A stretch of DNA of 63,999 nt from Acidimicrobiaceae bacterium (GTDB lineage: Bacteria; Actinomycetota; Acidimicrobiia; Acidimicrobiales; RAAP-2): the NCBI GenBank assembly GCA_013044265.1, contig JABEUQ010000184.1, positions 1 to 63,999 of the forward strand, given 5' to 3'. Shown here piece by piece: positions 16,793 to 26,529 of the stretch. The position numbers and the translations under genes are program-made. Numbering within the stretch: position 1 is the first letter of the stretch; every line of letters begins with the position of its first letter. The notes beneath the pieces are model-generated. The model saw only the letters and a program-made list of their open reading frames with translations. It did no database searches and was not told where the DNA came from.

Positions 16793-17962
16793 TCAGTGCT
16801 CACCACTCTCACTTCGCCACACTTCTCGAATTAGCGATGACCCTGGTCGGTAGGCCAAGTGCGCGACGCGGGGCGCGTTGAGGATTACCAAGTCGCACCG
16901 AGCTCCCACCTCCAGGTGCCCGATGTCCTCACGGCGCAGAGCCGCCGCACCTCCACGCGTGGCCGCCCACAACGCTTCGTCCACGCTCAGACCCATCTCG
17001 CGCACCGCCAGGGCTATGACAAAAGACATCGAGGTGACGTAGGACGTCCCCGGATTGCAGTCGGTAGCGAGGGCCACTTTCACACCCGCATCGAGCAGGC
17101 GGCGTCCCGAGGGATAGGGAGACCGCGTTGAGAACTCCGCACCGGGCAGGAGTGTGGCGACCGTGTCGGACCCGGCCAAACGCTCGACGTCGGGGTCGCT
17201 GAGGTAGGTGCAGTGGTCCACACTGGCGCAGTCAGTCTCGACTGCGAGAGCGACTGCGCCGATATCAGCGATCTGATTAGCGTGCAGGCGTAGGGAGTGA
17301 CCATTCGCCCGGCCAGCTTCAAGTACCGTACGCGCCTCGTCGACGTCGAAGGCACCCACGTCACAAAAGACGTCAGTCCACTTCGCCGACGCGCATCGCG
17401 TCATCATTTCACCGGCCACCAGGGCCACGTACCCATCACGGTCCGCGGCGAATTCCCGGGGTACTACGTGCGCGCCCAGGAACGTCACCTCCGCGGTAAT
17501 TTCCTTGGCCAATCTCACCAGTCGAGCCTCACCGTCCACGTCAAGCGCGTAACCCGACTTCACTTCAACGGTGGTGACACCTCCGGCGCGCAGCGCCGCG
17601 AGTCGCGCGTTACTTTGCTCGCGCAGTTGTTCGTCGCTGGCGGCACGCGTGGCCGCCACGGTGTTCGCGATGCCACCTCCGTCGTAGCGTTCACCCGCCA
17701 TGCGGGCCTCAAACTCACCACTGCGCTCGCCCGCAAAAATAAGGTGGGTGTGCGAATCGACGAAACCCGGTACCACCGCCGCTCCACGAGCGTCGTAGTA
17801 TTCGTCGGCAGCCGGGGCATCGGCGCCACGTCCTACCCACAAGACCCGCTCCTCGTCCACCACTATTGCCGCGTCAAGCACTCGCCCCACTGGGGTCTCG
17901 TCGACGCGTGAGGAGTCATTCGTGAGCAGTTCACCGATATTGGTGAGCAGACGGCTGGTCAT
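16793..17962 (-). CDS. hutI: Imidazolonepropionase
   Basis: This 389-residue amidohydrolase hydrolyses 4-imidazolone-5-propanoate to N-formimidoyl-glutamate, the third step of histidine degradation. The metal-binding motif DSHTHLIFAG is clear near residue 65, and family sequence continues with GERYDGGGIANTVAATRAAS and later HANQIAD. The ATG at 17962 overlaps the hutU stop as TGATG; a GTG one codon upstream also fits. It is the last gene of the hutG-hutH-hutU-hutI operon. Confidence 0.96.
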   Translation of the reverse strand: MTSRLLTNIGELLTNDSSRVDETPVGRVLDAAIVVDEERVLWVGRGADAPAADEYYDARGAAVVPGFVDSHTHLIFAGERSGEFEARMAGERYDGGGIANTVAATRAASDEQLREQSNARLAALRAGGVTTVEVKSGYALDVDGEARLVRLAKEITAEVTFLGAHVVPREFAADRDGYVALVAGEMMTRCASAKWTDVFCDVGAFDVDEARTVLEAGRANGHSLRLHANQIADIGAVALAVETDCASVDHCTYLSDPDVERLAGSDTVATLLPGAEFSTRSPYPSGRRLLDAGVKVALATDCNPGTSYVTSMSFVIALAVREMGLSVDEALWAATRGGAAALRREDIGHLEVGARCDLVILNAPRVAHLAYRPGSSLIREVWRSESGEH

Positions 17963-19617
17963 CACCCTTCACGCATGGGAATACGTACCCCGCGATTCTC
18001 AGCGGTCTCCTCGGCAATCTCGTAGCCCGCGTCCACGTGGCGAATCACACCCGTTCCGGGGTCGTTGGTGAGGACGCGCTGGAGTTTCTCGCGCGCCAAG
18101 GCGGTGCCGTCGGCGACGCAGACTTGGCCAGCGTGAATGGAGCGTCCGATGCCCACCCCGCCACCGTGGTGGATCGACACCCACGACGCACCCGAGGCGG
18201 TGTTGAGCATCGCGTTGAGCAGTGGCCAGTCAGCGATGGCGTCCGAGCCATCCAACATCGACTCGGTCTCGCGATAGGGCGAGGCGACCGAACCACTGTC
18301 GAGGTGGTCGCGACCAATCACCAAGGGAGCCGAGATTTCGCCGGCGGCGACGAGGTCGTTGAAAGCCACCCCCGCCTTATCTCGCTCACCGTAGCCCAGC
18401 CAACAAATACGCGCGGGAAGTCCCTGAAAGGCCACCTTCTCCTGGGCCTGACGAATCCAGCGATGCAGCGGTTCATTGTCGGGGAACAACTCGAGCACTG
18501 CCTGGTCGGTGCGCCAAATATCTTTGGGGTCACCCGAAAGAGCCGCCCAGCGAAAGGGTCCCTTGCCCTCGCAAAAGAGTGGTCGAATATACGCTGGCAC
18601 GAAGCCGGGGAAGGCGAAGGCGCGGGTAAATCCACCGAGTTGGGCTTCACCGCGAATCGAGTTACCGTAGTCGAATACTTCGGCGCCTTCGTCCATGAAC
18701 CCCACCATCGCCTCCACTTGGCGCGCCATTGAAACCCGTGCGCGGTCAGTGAACTCATCGGGCTTCTTCTCCGCGTAGTCGTGCCAGTCCGCCAAATCGA
18801 TCCCTTCGGGTAAGTAGCTCAAGGGATCGTGCGCCGAGGTCTGGTCGGTGACGATGTCAATCTCCACACCACGTCGCAACAGCTCGGGAAACACTCGGGC
18901 GGCGTTTCCCAGTAGTCCGACGCTCAGGGCCCGCTTCTCCTTCTTGGCCGCCAAGACGCGCGCGATAGCGTCGTCGATGTCGTTGGTCCACTCATCCAGG
19001 TAGCGCTGATCGACGCGGCGCTGTAGTCGCGTGGGGTCCACGTCGACACAGAGACACACGCCATCATTCATAGTGACCGCGAGTGGCTGGGCTCCGCCCA
19101 TGCCCCCCGCGCCTCCGGTCAACGTCAGCGTCCCGGACAGGGTTCCCCCGAAACGCTTCGCCGCGACGGCGGCGAACGTCTCGTAGGTGCCCTGCAATAT
19201 CCCCTGAGTTCCGATATAGATCCATGAGCCCGCGGTCATCTGTCCGTACATGGTCAGACCCAGGGCCTCGAGGCGGCGAAACTCGGGCCACGTCGCCCAG
19301 TCCCCCACCAGATTGGAATTGGCAATGATCACACGCGGAGCCCATTCGTGGGTCTGGAACACCCCGACGGGTCGACCCGATTGCACCAGCATCGTCTCAT
19401 CACCTTTCAAGGTGGACAGAGTACGGACCAGGGCATCGAAGCTGCGCCAGTCGCGCGCCGCTCTACCAGTACCTCCGTAGACGACCAGGTCGTCGGGGCG
19501 TTCGGCTACCTCGGGATCAAGATTGTTCTGCAGCATGCGCAGCGCCGCCTCCTGGGGCCAACCCTGCGTCGTCAATGTCGTGCCGCGAGCGGCACGCACG
19601 GGACGGGCTCCTTCCAT
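17962..19617 (-). CDS. hutU: Urocanate hydratase
   Basis: The 551 residues match the full length of urocanase, the NAD-dependent enzyme that converts urocanate to imidazolone propanoate. Conserved blocks are present: [25 protein letters not shown] near the N-terminus, [18 protein letters not shown] near 125, the NAD-binding [15 protein letters not shown] near 165, and [11 protein letters not shown] with a downstream [10 protein letters not shown]. It lies 14 bases after hutH and overlaps hutI. Confidence 0.97.
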   Translation of the reverse strand: MEGARPVRAARGTTLTTQGWPQEAALRMLQNNLDPEVAERPDDLVVYGGTGRAARDWRSFDALVRTLSTLKGDETMLVQSGRPVGVFQTHEWAPRVIIANSNLVGDWATWPEFRRLEALGLTMYGQMTAGSWIYIGTQGILQGTYETFAAVAAKRFGGTLSGTLTLTGGAGGMGGAQPLAVTMNDGVCLCVDVDPTRLQRRVDQRYLDEWTNDIDDAIARVLAAKKEKRALSVGLLGNAARVFPELLRRGVEIDIVTDQTSAHDPLSYLPEGIDLADWHDYAEKKPDEFTDRARVSMARQVEAMVGFMDEGAEVFDYGNSIRGEAQLGGFTRAFAFPGFVPAYIRPLFCEGKGPFRWAALSGDPKDIWRTDQAVLELFPDNEPLHRWIRQAQEKVAFQGLPARICWLGYGERDKAGVAFNDLVAAGEISAPLVIGRDHLDSGSVASPYRETESMLDGSDAIADWPLLNAMLNTASGASWVSIHHGGGVGIGRSIHAGQVCVADGTALAREKLQRVLTNDPGTGVIRHVDAGYEIAEETAENRGVRIPMREG

Positions 19618-19631
19618 GATGACTCCTTTGT

Positions 19632-21161
19632 TTAACGAATATCGAGGTGCTGACGGACCGTGGCCAATATTTCACCACTGCGCACCAACTCACCCACCGC
19701 ACTCAACTCGGGCGAAAGCCAGCGGTCGGGTCCTGGACCCCCCGTGACCGAATTGACGAGGTCGGCGACCGCGGCGCCCGCCGGTGATGCGCGCAGCGGC
19801 GCACGCAACGCCATTGCTCGCGAGGACGCGACCAACTCGATGGCCAACACGTCGGCGAATGCCGAGAGCGAGCGGCGCAACTTGCGCGCCGCGTGCCAGC
19901 CCATCGAGACGTGGTCCTCTTGCATCGCCGAAGACGGGATCGAGTCCACACTGGCGGGTGCGGCGAGGCGCTTCATCTCTGAGACCATGGCGGCCTGGGT
20001 GTACTGGGCAATCATGAGGCCCGAATCCACTCCCGCCTGGTGCGCGAGGAACGGCGGCAAACCGTAATTGCGGTGCACGTCGAGTAGTCGGTCGGTACGC
20101 CGCTCGGCCATGGACGCGACGTCGGCTACGGCGATAGCGAGGAAGTCGAGCACGTAGGCGACGGGGGCTCCGTGAAAGTTCCCGTTCGACGAAAGAGTAC
20201 CGTCGGGCAGGATCGAGGGATTGTCAATGGCCGAGGCCAGTTCAATATCGGCCACCGTGCTCGCGTGGGTGAAGGTATCGCGAGCGGCACCATGTACCTG
20301 GGGGGCGCAACGAAGCGAATACGCATCTTGAACCTGTGTAGTGTCGCCAAGATGCGAACTCACGATGTGCGAATCAGCTAATAGCGCGAGTAGATTCGCG
20401 GCGCTCTTTCGTTGTCCGACTTGAGGCCTCAATGCCTGCAACTCGTCGATGAAGACTCGATCGGTGCCGCGAAGTGCCTGTATCGATAGTGACGCCGAAA
20501 CGTCAGCCACTGCCATCAAGTTCTCGCCGTCCTCGAGAGCCATGATGAGCTGACCCAACATGCCGTCGGTGCCATTTAAGAGAGCGAGGCCCTCTTTCTC
20601 GGCGAGTTGCACTGGCTCGAGTCCCGCGGCCTCGAGTGCGTGCGCGGCGCTCGTGCGGGTGGCGTCGCGCAGAATTACGTCCCCCTCACCCATTAAAGCC
20701 AGGGCCACGTGGGCTAATGGTGCCAAATCCCCTGAGCACCCCAACGAACCATATTCGTAGACCACGGGCGTGATGTGCGCGTTGAGCATCGCCGCGTACG
20801 CCAAGGCCGTGGACGGTTGAACACCGGTGACTCCCGAGCACAGAGTGGTGAGACGTGACACCATCATGGCGCGCACCACCTCGACTTCGACCTCGGGACC
20901 CACACCGGCGGCGTGTGAGCGAATCAGCGCACGCTGCAGTGCACGACGCTGATCGGGTGCGACGAAGGTCGTGGCCAGGGAGCCGAATCCCGTCGATACC
21001 CCGTAGACCGCCACCCCACTCTGCACCATCTCCTCTATGGCTGCGCGTTGTGCGGTTAGTCGCAACACGACCTCATCGGCGAGGACAATCATCTGGCCCC
21101 CACGCGCCACGGCGAGCAACTCGGCCCGCGTCAATCCATCAAAACCCAAGCGAATGCTCAC
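19632..21161 (-). CDS. hutH: Histidine ammonia-lyase
   Basis: This 509-residue enzyme deaminates histidine to urocanate, the first step of the pathway. Numbering coincides with the Pseudomonas enzyme: Tyr53 in VYGVSTGFG and the MIO-forming tripeptide at 142-144. Here the tripeptide is Cys-Ser-Gly ([13 protein letters not shown]) instead of the textbook Ala-Ser-Gly. As I recall, Cys at this place is also found in some actinobacterial HutH proteins, and the MIO cofactor can still form. The GTG start overlaps the hutG stop by four bases (GTGA). Confidence 0.96.
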   Translation of the reverse strand: MSIRLGFDGLTRAELLAVARGGQMIVLADEVVLRLTAQRAAIEEMVQSGVAVYGVSTGFGSLATTFVAPDQRRALQRALIRSHAAGVGPEVEVEVVRAMMVSRLTTLCSGVTGVQPSTALAYAAMLNAHITPVVYEYGSLGCSGDLAPLAHVALALMGEGDVILRDATRTSAAHALEAAGLEPVQLAEKEGLALLNGTDGMLGQLIMALEDGENLMAVADVSASLSIQALRGTDRVFIDELQALRPQVGQRKSAANLLALLADSHIVSSHLGDTTQVQDAYSLRCAPQVHGAARDTFTHASTVADIELASAIDNPSILPDGTLSSNGNFHGAPVAYVLDFLAIAVADVASMAERRTDRLLDVHRNYGLPPFLAHQAGVDSGLMIAQYTQAAMVSEMKRLAAPASVDSIPSSAMQEDHVSMGWHAARKLRRSLSAFADVLAIELVASSRAMALRAPLRASPAGAAVADLVNSVTGGPGPDRWLSPELSAVGELVRSGEILATVRQHLDIR

Positions 21162-22069
21162 GACCTTCTCCTTACGTAGCCCGTGAGGGCTTCGAGTACT
21201 ACCAGTGCGGCTAAACGCACGGTGCGTTCGTCGGGCGCGTCGCGCGCGACATCGATCTCGGTAATGTCAATTCCGCGCACTTGGGGGTGCGCGCAGACTC
21301 GACGAACGAATTCGCGTAGTTGATCAGCACTGAGACCGCCGGGAGCGGCGGCCGGGCAACCGGGCACGACACTACGATCACAGACATCCATATCGATATC
21401 CACGTAGATCGGTCGACCGCCCTCGCCCGCTACCTCGAACGCCTGCTCACAAATATCTTCAATGCTGCGCGAACGTAGTTCGTTGCGAGAAATCATCCTC
21501 ACACCAGCGTTGCGCGCATCCTGAGCGTAGGCCGCGGAGTTAGAGAAGTCAGCGAGACCAATCTGGACCACGTGCGCGCCACTCAGTCCGGCATCGAGCA
21601 ACTGACGCACCGGCGAACCATTTGAACGACCCTCGCGCATGTCAAGATGAGCGTCCAAGGTAATGAGTCCCCACTGTGCGAGGTGACCACGGGCCATCGC
21701 CGAAAGGGCTTGCCACGTGAGGGAGTTGTCGCCCCCCAACAGGACCCACAAGTCTGGTGACGACCCGGCAAGTACCGCGTCGAATTGTGCCCTCGCTCGT
21801 GCGGAGTCGGCGTCAGCGATGTCACCGTGATCGTGAACGAGAATCGCGTCCGCGAGATCGATCTGATCCTCGAATGACCAAGTGGAATAGCGTGCCAGAG
21901 CGGCTCGCACCGCCGCGGGAGTGGATTGATTCGAGCGTGGCGTCACCGAGGTGGAAAAAGTATGCGCACCAAGCAGTGACACCTTGGCCCGCTGAGAATC
22001 ACTGAGATCTTCGCCCGCCACCAATAGTGAAGCCGCCGAGGGCCATTTGGGGTCCGAGACACTTACCAC
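21158..22069 (-). CDS. hutG: Formimidoylglutamase / arginase-family (ureohydrolase) protein
   Basis: This 303-residue ureohydrolase heads the hut operon. Metal-site motifs are GGDNS (canonical GGDHS), DAHLD and DIDMDVCD followed by PGCPAAAPGG, which resembles actinobacterial HutG proteins. It probably hydrolyses N-formimidoyl-glutamate to glutamate and formamide, the last pathway step, but agmatinase-like activity cannot be excluded from sequence. The GTG start at 22069 is supported by TAGCAT six bases upstream; the 4-base overlap with hutH couples translation. Confidence 0.85.
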   Translation of the reverse strand: MVSVSDPKWPSAASLLVAGEDLSDSQRAKVSLLGAHTFSTSVTPRSNQSTPAAVRAALARYSTWSFEDQIDLADAILVHDHGDIADADSARARAQFDAVLAGSSPDLWVLLGGDNSLTWQALSAMARGHLAQWGLITLDAHLDMREGRSNGSPVRQLLDAGLSGAHVVQIGLADFSNSAAYAQDARNAGVRMISRNELRSRSIEDICEQAFEVAGEGGRPIYVDIDMDVCDRSVVPGCPAAAPGGLSADQLREFVRRVCAHPQVRGIDITEIDVARDAPDERTVRLAALVVLEALTGYVRRRS

Positions 22070-22075
22070 GGTCCC

Positions 22076-22081
22076 ATGCTA
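22076..22081 (-). promoter_or_regulatory. Predicted -10 element TAGCAT of the leaderless hut operon promoter
   Basis: TAGCAT on the minus strand is followed by six bases and the GTG of hutG at 22069. The element lies just upstream of the 3' end of the preceding gene (stop near 22092). No HutC-like palindrome was recognised. Confidence 0.55.
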
Positions 22082-22091
22082 CGCACGGGCG

Positions 22092-23132
22092 CTAACCTAC
22101 GGCGGCGGCGCTCGGCACGACTTTGCCGTTACACACTTCGTGCAGCGGTTGAGGTTGAGCCACGCCCTTGCTTCTCGAGAGTCCCGCGCTGGTCCACGAG
22201 CAGTTCCAGTTACCAGGTTCGGCCAGGCCTACGAAAAAGTCACGCTGCCAACCCGTGTTGTAAATATTGGGATTGTGTTCGGAGTAAGGGATTTGCACTG
22301 GGAAAATGCCCGGTGCGTGCAACGGGGCGAATGACGCACCAAGTATTGGCCAGAAGGGATTGATATCGAGCTCCATGCCCTCGACCGCCCCGGCAGTCAA
22401 GAGTGCCCGCGCAATCTGGGTCGGTGACACGTCGGTCATAGTGGCCACGTAGACAAGATTGCCGTACCCATCGATGCCCAGTGCGGAGCGCGGGTCCTGT
22501 GGTCCCGGCAAAAGAGGGTCCCCCCAGATGTACTCATTACTCGAGAGAGTGGCGCTCGTCAGTTTTCCATTGGCAATCATGGGCCTGAGATTCTGTCGAT
22601 AAGCGATGGCGTGGAAGTTCGGGCCGGGAAAACCAGGGGCCCACACCCCCATCTTCCAGTGCCCGGCGGCGTTAATTGCGAGGGTCATTTCACCAGGCAA
22701 CAATGCTGACAGGGTGACCCCGTCGACCATCGAGCCACCCGCCTTAGCCCCGACCTTGAAGGCCCCGTTAAAGACTGCTACGACACCTGCCAGGCCCTCA
22801 TTGGGCCAGTTGATCGAAGGTCCCGCGTCCGCCGGGATCTGTCCATAGCGAGTTGGCGGGTCCTGAGTGCCGATGTGCCAACGTAACAACGTGGTGCGCG
22901 CGTGCAGGCGAATCGTTCGATAGTACACACCCGCGATGTCGATCATCTTGTAATCGATCATGACCCCACGCGGCGATGCCGTTGCCACTGCCCAACCCGC
23001 CTGGGGTCGTTCAAAAGCGATGGTCGTAGTTGTGGTAGTCGTCGTGGCGACGGCTCTCGCCGAGTGGCTCAAGAGCACTCCCACGCCCGCGACGACGAGC
23101 ACGGATGCCGATACGACGCCCAGCATCCGCAT
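22092..23132 (-). CDS. Secreted phosphodiester-glycosidase-like (NAGPA-domain) protein
   Basis: This 346-residue protein starts with a signal peptide or anchor (about 1-27), followed by a run of eight Thr residues (about 30-37). The body resembles the phosphodiester glycosidase (NAGPA-like) domain: AVFNGAFKVGAKAGGSMVDG near residues 117-136, LPGEMTLAINAAGHWKMGVW near 143-162 and RSALGIDGYGNLVYVA near 214. In other bacteria such domains act on sugar-phosphodiester groups of the cell wall or exopolysaccharide. It begins 21 bases after qcrB with no promoter seen, so it is probably co-transcribed with the bc1 genes. Confidence 0.78.
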   Translation of the reverse strand: MRMLGVVSASVLVVAGVGVLLSHSARAVATTTTTTTTIAFERPQAGWAVATASPRGVMIDYKMIDIAGVYYRTIRLHARTTLLRWHIGTQDPPTRYGQIPADAGPSINWPNEGLAGVVAVFNGAFKVGAKAGGSMVDGVTLSALLPGEMTLAINAAGHWKMGVWAPGFPGPNFHAIAYRQNLRPMIANGKLTSATLSSNEYIWGDPLLPGPQDPRSALGIDGYGNLVYVATMTDVSPTQIARALLTAGAVEGMELDINPFWPILGASFAPLHAPGIFPVQIPYSEHNPNIYNTGWQRDFFVGLAEPGNWNCSWTSAGLSRSKGVAQPQPLHEVCNGKVVPSAAAVG

Positions 23133-23153
23133 TACTTGTATCCAATCGCTGAT

Positions 23154-24704
23154 TTAGCGCGGGATGCGCCGCACACCGTTGATGTTCTCGTCGCTCTGCC
23201 CTTCGTCGTCACCCACGACGTACGTGGGAACGGGTACCGCGTCATGCTCGTTCTCGTGCTCCATGTCGTCAACGTAGACGGGGGCTGGTGTCGCCACGTA
23301 CTCGCCTTCGATCGTGCGCGTCACGATGTTGGTGGTCTTGCGCTTGCCCGCGCCCGCAAAACCCTGCATCTCTCGGGCGATCTTGTACGTCACCGGGTAC
23401 GCGAGGATCGGGACCACGATGCATAGGACGCGCATCGCCCACAAAACCGTGTTCAAAGAGACGTGGAAGAAGTTCGCGATGACGTCGGTGGACGAGGCGA
23501 TGAAGAGCATCGCACACAGCACCGCGACGGCGACACCGGCCGCGGTGCGCTTGGGACGATTACTCGGACGATCGAGCAGATTATGCATCGCATTGTCCTT
23601 GGTGAACTTACGTTCAATCGCCGGCCAGGCCATGATCAGGTTGAACAAGATCCCTGGGAAAATTACCGCCGGAATCGTCACCTCGAGAGGAATCGTGTGG
23701 CCGAAACTATGGAACGACCACGCGGGAAAAATACGCAAGGCCCCATCGAGGAAACCCATGTACCAGTCAGGCTGAACGGCGTACGAGATTCGCGAAGCCG
23801 TGTACGGGCCGAACTGCCAGATCGGATTGATTTGTGCGAAGGCTCCGAGCAATGCGATCGCCCCCGAGACCACGAACATGAATCCAGTCGTCTTGGCCAT
23901 GAACACTGGATACATCGGCGTGCCCACGACATTGTTCTCGGTCTTGCCCTTGCCGGGGAACTGCGTGTGCTTCTGTCGCACGAGCAGCCCCATGTGCGCT
24001 CCCACCAGGGCCAGGATCACCAACGGGATGATCAAGACGTGCAAGATGAAGAAGCGCGGAATAATCGAGGTACCCGGGAAGTTACCCCCGAAGAGAAAGA
24101 AGGCAACGTACGAGCCAACAACGGGAATCGACAAGATGATCGAGTACGCAATGCGGATACCCGTACCCGAGACCAGGTCGTCGGGCAGTGAGTAGCCGAG
24201 GAAGCCGTTGACGATGGCCAGAATCAACAGCGTCGTCCCAATGACCCAGTTGGTCTCACGCGGCTTGCGAAAAGCGCCCGTGAAAAAGACACGTCCCATA
24301 TGTACGACAATGGCACCCACGAAAATGTCACAACTCCAGTGGTGCATCTGGCGCATCAATAGTCCGGCACGCACCGCGAAGGACAGATTCACGGTTGAGG
24401 CGAAGGCCTCAGTCACCTTCTGCCCGTACAGAGGCAGGTAACTACCGGTGTAGGTGGTCAAGTCTTGACTCGGGACGTAGTACAGCGTCAAGAAGATACC
24501 GGTGGCGAGTAAGACGACGAACGAGTACAGCGCGATTTCACCCAGCATGAAGGACCAGTGGTCGGGGAAAATCTTGTCCAAGAACGTGCGTCCGCCCTTG
24601 GCAATACCCATGCGGTCGTCGAGTTCGTTCAAACTCTGACCGATCTTGCCGTAGGGTCCACCAGCGTCGCGTTGCGAGCGCTTGGTGTTGAGGGTCTGAC
24701 TCAT
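23154..24704 (-). CDS. qcrB: Cytochrome bc1 complex, cytochrome b subunit
   Basis: This 516-residue membrane protein binds two b-type haems and oxidises menaquinol. The haem-ligand His pairs are visible in QMHHWSCDIFVGAIVVHMGR and in the later HVLII...GAHMGLL segment. The quinol-site motif reads PDWY (in AVQPDWYMGF), the actinobacterial variant of PEWY. The C-terminal extension beyond the eighth helix is also typical of actinobacteria. The ATG overlaps the qcrA stop as ATGA. Confidence 0.97.
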   Translation of the reverse strand: MSQTLNTKRSQRDAGGPYGKIGQSLNELDDRMGIAKGGRTFLDKIFPDHWSFMLGEIALYSFVVLLATGIFLTLYYVPSQDLTTYTGSYLPLYGQKVTEAFASTVNLSFAVRAGLLMRQMHHWSCDIFVGAIVVHMGRVFFTGAFRKPRETNWVIGTTLLILAIVNGFLGYSLPDDLVSGTGIRIAYSIILSIPVVGSYVAFFLFGGNFPGTSIIPRFFILHVLIIPLVILALVGAHMGLLVRQKHTQFPGKGKTENNVVGTPMYPVFMAKTTGFMFVVSGAIALLGAFAQINPIWQFGPYTASRISYAVQPDWYMGFLDGALRIFPAWSFHSFGHTIPLEVTIPAVIFPGILFNLIMAWPAIERKFTKDNAMHNLLDRPSNRPKRTAAGVAVAVLCAMLFIASSTDVIANFFHVSLNTVLWAMRVLCIVVPILAYPVTYKIAREMQGFAGAGKRKTTNIVTRTIEGEYVATPAPVYVDDMEHENEHDAVPVPTYVVGDDEGQSDENINGVRRIPR

Positions 24705-25636
24705 GAACGCTCCCAGAATCCAGGTCCAACGGGCTGATTGAAGTCCGACTGCGACTGAAGATAGCCCGCCGAGTCAAACTGCAGGGGTAATTGGGGCAAG
24801 GGGCGTGGCGCCGGCCCAAAATTGGGGATGCAGCCATTGGTGACGTCAAACATTGACTGGTGGCACGGGCAGACCAGAAGTTGCAACTGCTGCTCATAGA
24901 GCCCCACCGGACATCCCAGGTGGGTACAGAGCTTGGAGTACGCCAAGTACCCCGAGGGTCCCCAGGTCTCGCGGCCCTTTTGAGTGACGAAATTCTCATT
25001 CGAGATACGAATTAGTACCGTCTGGTCCACGGCTTGACCGTTGTCAGTATTTTCCAGTCCCTCGGGATACACCGTCACGATCGAGCCAATGGCCAAATCA
25101 TCTTGGTGAACCCGACGCCCAGTGATGTCCACCAGGTAGGTGCCCTTGGCCCAGTCAGTATGAAAGAGCGAACCCTTGGGTAGGGGTCCCAATGAACGCA
25201 CGAGTGGGAAGGCCGCAACTACACCAAAGATTCCCATACCGGCGCCCAGTAGACCGCCAAGGAACTTGCGACGCTTGATCACGCCACCGCCACGCTCAAC
25301 GATTGCGGCGGCGAAAGCATTGCGCTCTTCATCGGTACTGGCCATGGTGTGACGTTCTTCAACGAAAGGTCCACGTGGCATGAGGTACTTACCCCACGCA
25401 ATGAGGCCAACACCCATCAGGGTAAGACCACCACCAAAGGTGGCTCCCAACGTCCAAGGTGCGGCGTTCACCCAGTAGGCCGCCCCAAAGCCCGCGATGA
25501 GCACGATGCCCAGCAGGAAAGTAATGGCAATGACCTTCTCCACTAGCTCGGGACGACGAGCCGCCGGCTGTAGCCGGGGATCGTCGGCGGACACCGTGTT
25601 CAACTGCACCGGGGTGCGCTGTTCGTGCTCGCTCAC
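24701..25636 (-). CDS. qcrA: Cytochrome bc1 complex, Rieske iron-sulphur subunit
   Basis: The 311-residue protein has three N-terminal membrane helices, an actinobacterial feature, and a C-terminal Rieske domain. The [2Fe-2S] ligands are in CTHLGC and CPCHQSMFD. It passes electrons from menaquinol to the QcrC haems. The start is set at the GTG at 25636, which has AGGAGAG upstream and overlaps the qcrC stop as GTGA; a longer frame to 25654 would run deeper into qcrC. Confidence 0.96.
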   Translation of the reverse strand: MSEHEQRTPVQLNTVSADDPRLQPAARRPELVEKVIAITFLLGIVLIAGFGAAYWVNAAPWTLGATFGGGLTLMGVGLIAWGKYLMPRGPFVEERHTMASTDEERNAFAAAIVERGGGVIKRRKFLGGLLGAGMGIFGVVAAFPLVRSLGPLPKGSLFHTDWAKGTYLVDITGRRVHQDDLAIGSIVTVYPEGLENTDNGQAVDQTVLIRISNENFVTQKGRETWGPSGYLAYSKLCTHLGCPVGLYEQQLQLLVCPCHQSMFDVTNGCIPNFGPAPRPLPQLPLQFDSAGYLQSQSDFNQPVGPGFWERS

Positions 25637-26523
25637 TGGCGCTCTCCTACCCAAAACCCGACGAGGGCCAGCAGGCCCACGCCCAACAACAAACCAACGA
25701 ATCCTTCAGCCACCGGGCCGAGACCGCCCAAGCCGGCGCCGCCGGGATTTTGGGGGTGTTGAATCTCGGTGGTGACGTACTTCACGATGTCAGCAACTTG
25801 AAAGTCACTCAAGTTGCCAGTGAATCGCGGCATGTTTCCCGGACCGGTGCGGATTGCCTCCACCACCTGGTAGGCCGGAATGTTCCGCAAGGACGGGGCG
25901 TAGGTACCGGCCGCCAGCGCGTCACCGTCACCCTCAATGGTGTGACAGGCTGCGCAGTTCAATGCGAACAACGCTGCGCCATTTGACACGTTGGCACTAG
26001 CCAAATTGGGCGAGGGGATGTCGGGGTAACTCGGACCCAGGGAGTTCACCCACGCCGCCACGGCCAGGGCCTGCTCGTGGGTGAGTCGCGCCACGCGACG
26101 GTTCGCCTGCACTGCGCGCGGGTCGGCAGCGGGCATGCGACCTGATTCAATCCAGAAGTCGATTGTCGCCGGGCCGAGACCTACGAGGTTCGGAAACGCC
26201 CCCGATGTCCCATTGGCGGGGACTCCGTTGGCCTGTGTACCGTGACACGACGCGCAGTTCTCGAGGAAAAGAGACTGTCCCAGCGCCGCAAGTGCCGAGG
26301 ATGGTGCCGTGTACGTGATGGCACTGTTGCCATAACTCACGATATTGCCCGAGGAATCCTTGGTGACATTGGTGGAATTTGGAGTACCGGCATTACTGCG
26401 GCCGGTCTGGTAGGGCGTCTGCACCGTAGTGGACGCCACGGCTGCAGATGCCAAGCCCACAACGGGACCAGCGACCACTAGGGCGGCTATGGCAATAAAC
26501 GGCACTCGAAAACGACTCTTCAT
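25633..26523 (-). CDS. qcrC: Cytochrome bc1 complex, dihaem cytochrome c subunit
   Basis: The protein has about 296 residues with an N-terminal signal/anchor, two class I cytochrome c domains (haem motifs CASCH and CAACH, 100 residues apart) and a C-terminal membrane helix (about 275-292). This dihaem cc form replaces soluble cytochrome c in actinobacterial bc1-aa3 supercomplexes. The ATG at 26523 is preferred; a GTG one codon upstream is possible. It lies just downstream of ctaE and overlaps qcrA. Confidence 0.96.
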   Translation of the reverse strand: MKSRFRVPFIAIAALVVAGPVVGLASAAVASTTVQTPYQTGRSNAGTPNSTNVTKDSSGNIVSYGNSAITYTAPSSALAALGQSLFLENCASCHGTQANGVPANGTSGAFPNLVGLGPATIDFWIESGRMPAADPRAVQANRRVARLTHEQALAVAAWVNSLGPSYPDIPSPNLASANVSNGAALFALNCAACHTIEGDGDALAAGTYAPSLRNIPAYQVVEAIRTGPGNMPRFTGNLSDFQVADIVKYVTTEIQHPQNPGGAGLGGLGPVAEGFVGLLLGVGLLALVGFWVGERQ

Positions 26524-26529
26524 CACGAC

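Noticed and set aside
23463..24191. 242-residue plus-strand frame
   Set aside because: Antisense to qcrB; charged, low-complexity product typical of a reverse-strand shadow of a membrane gene.
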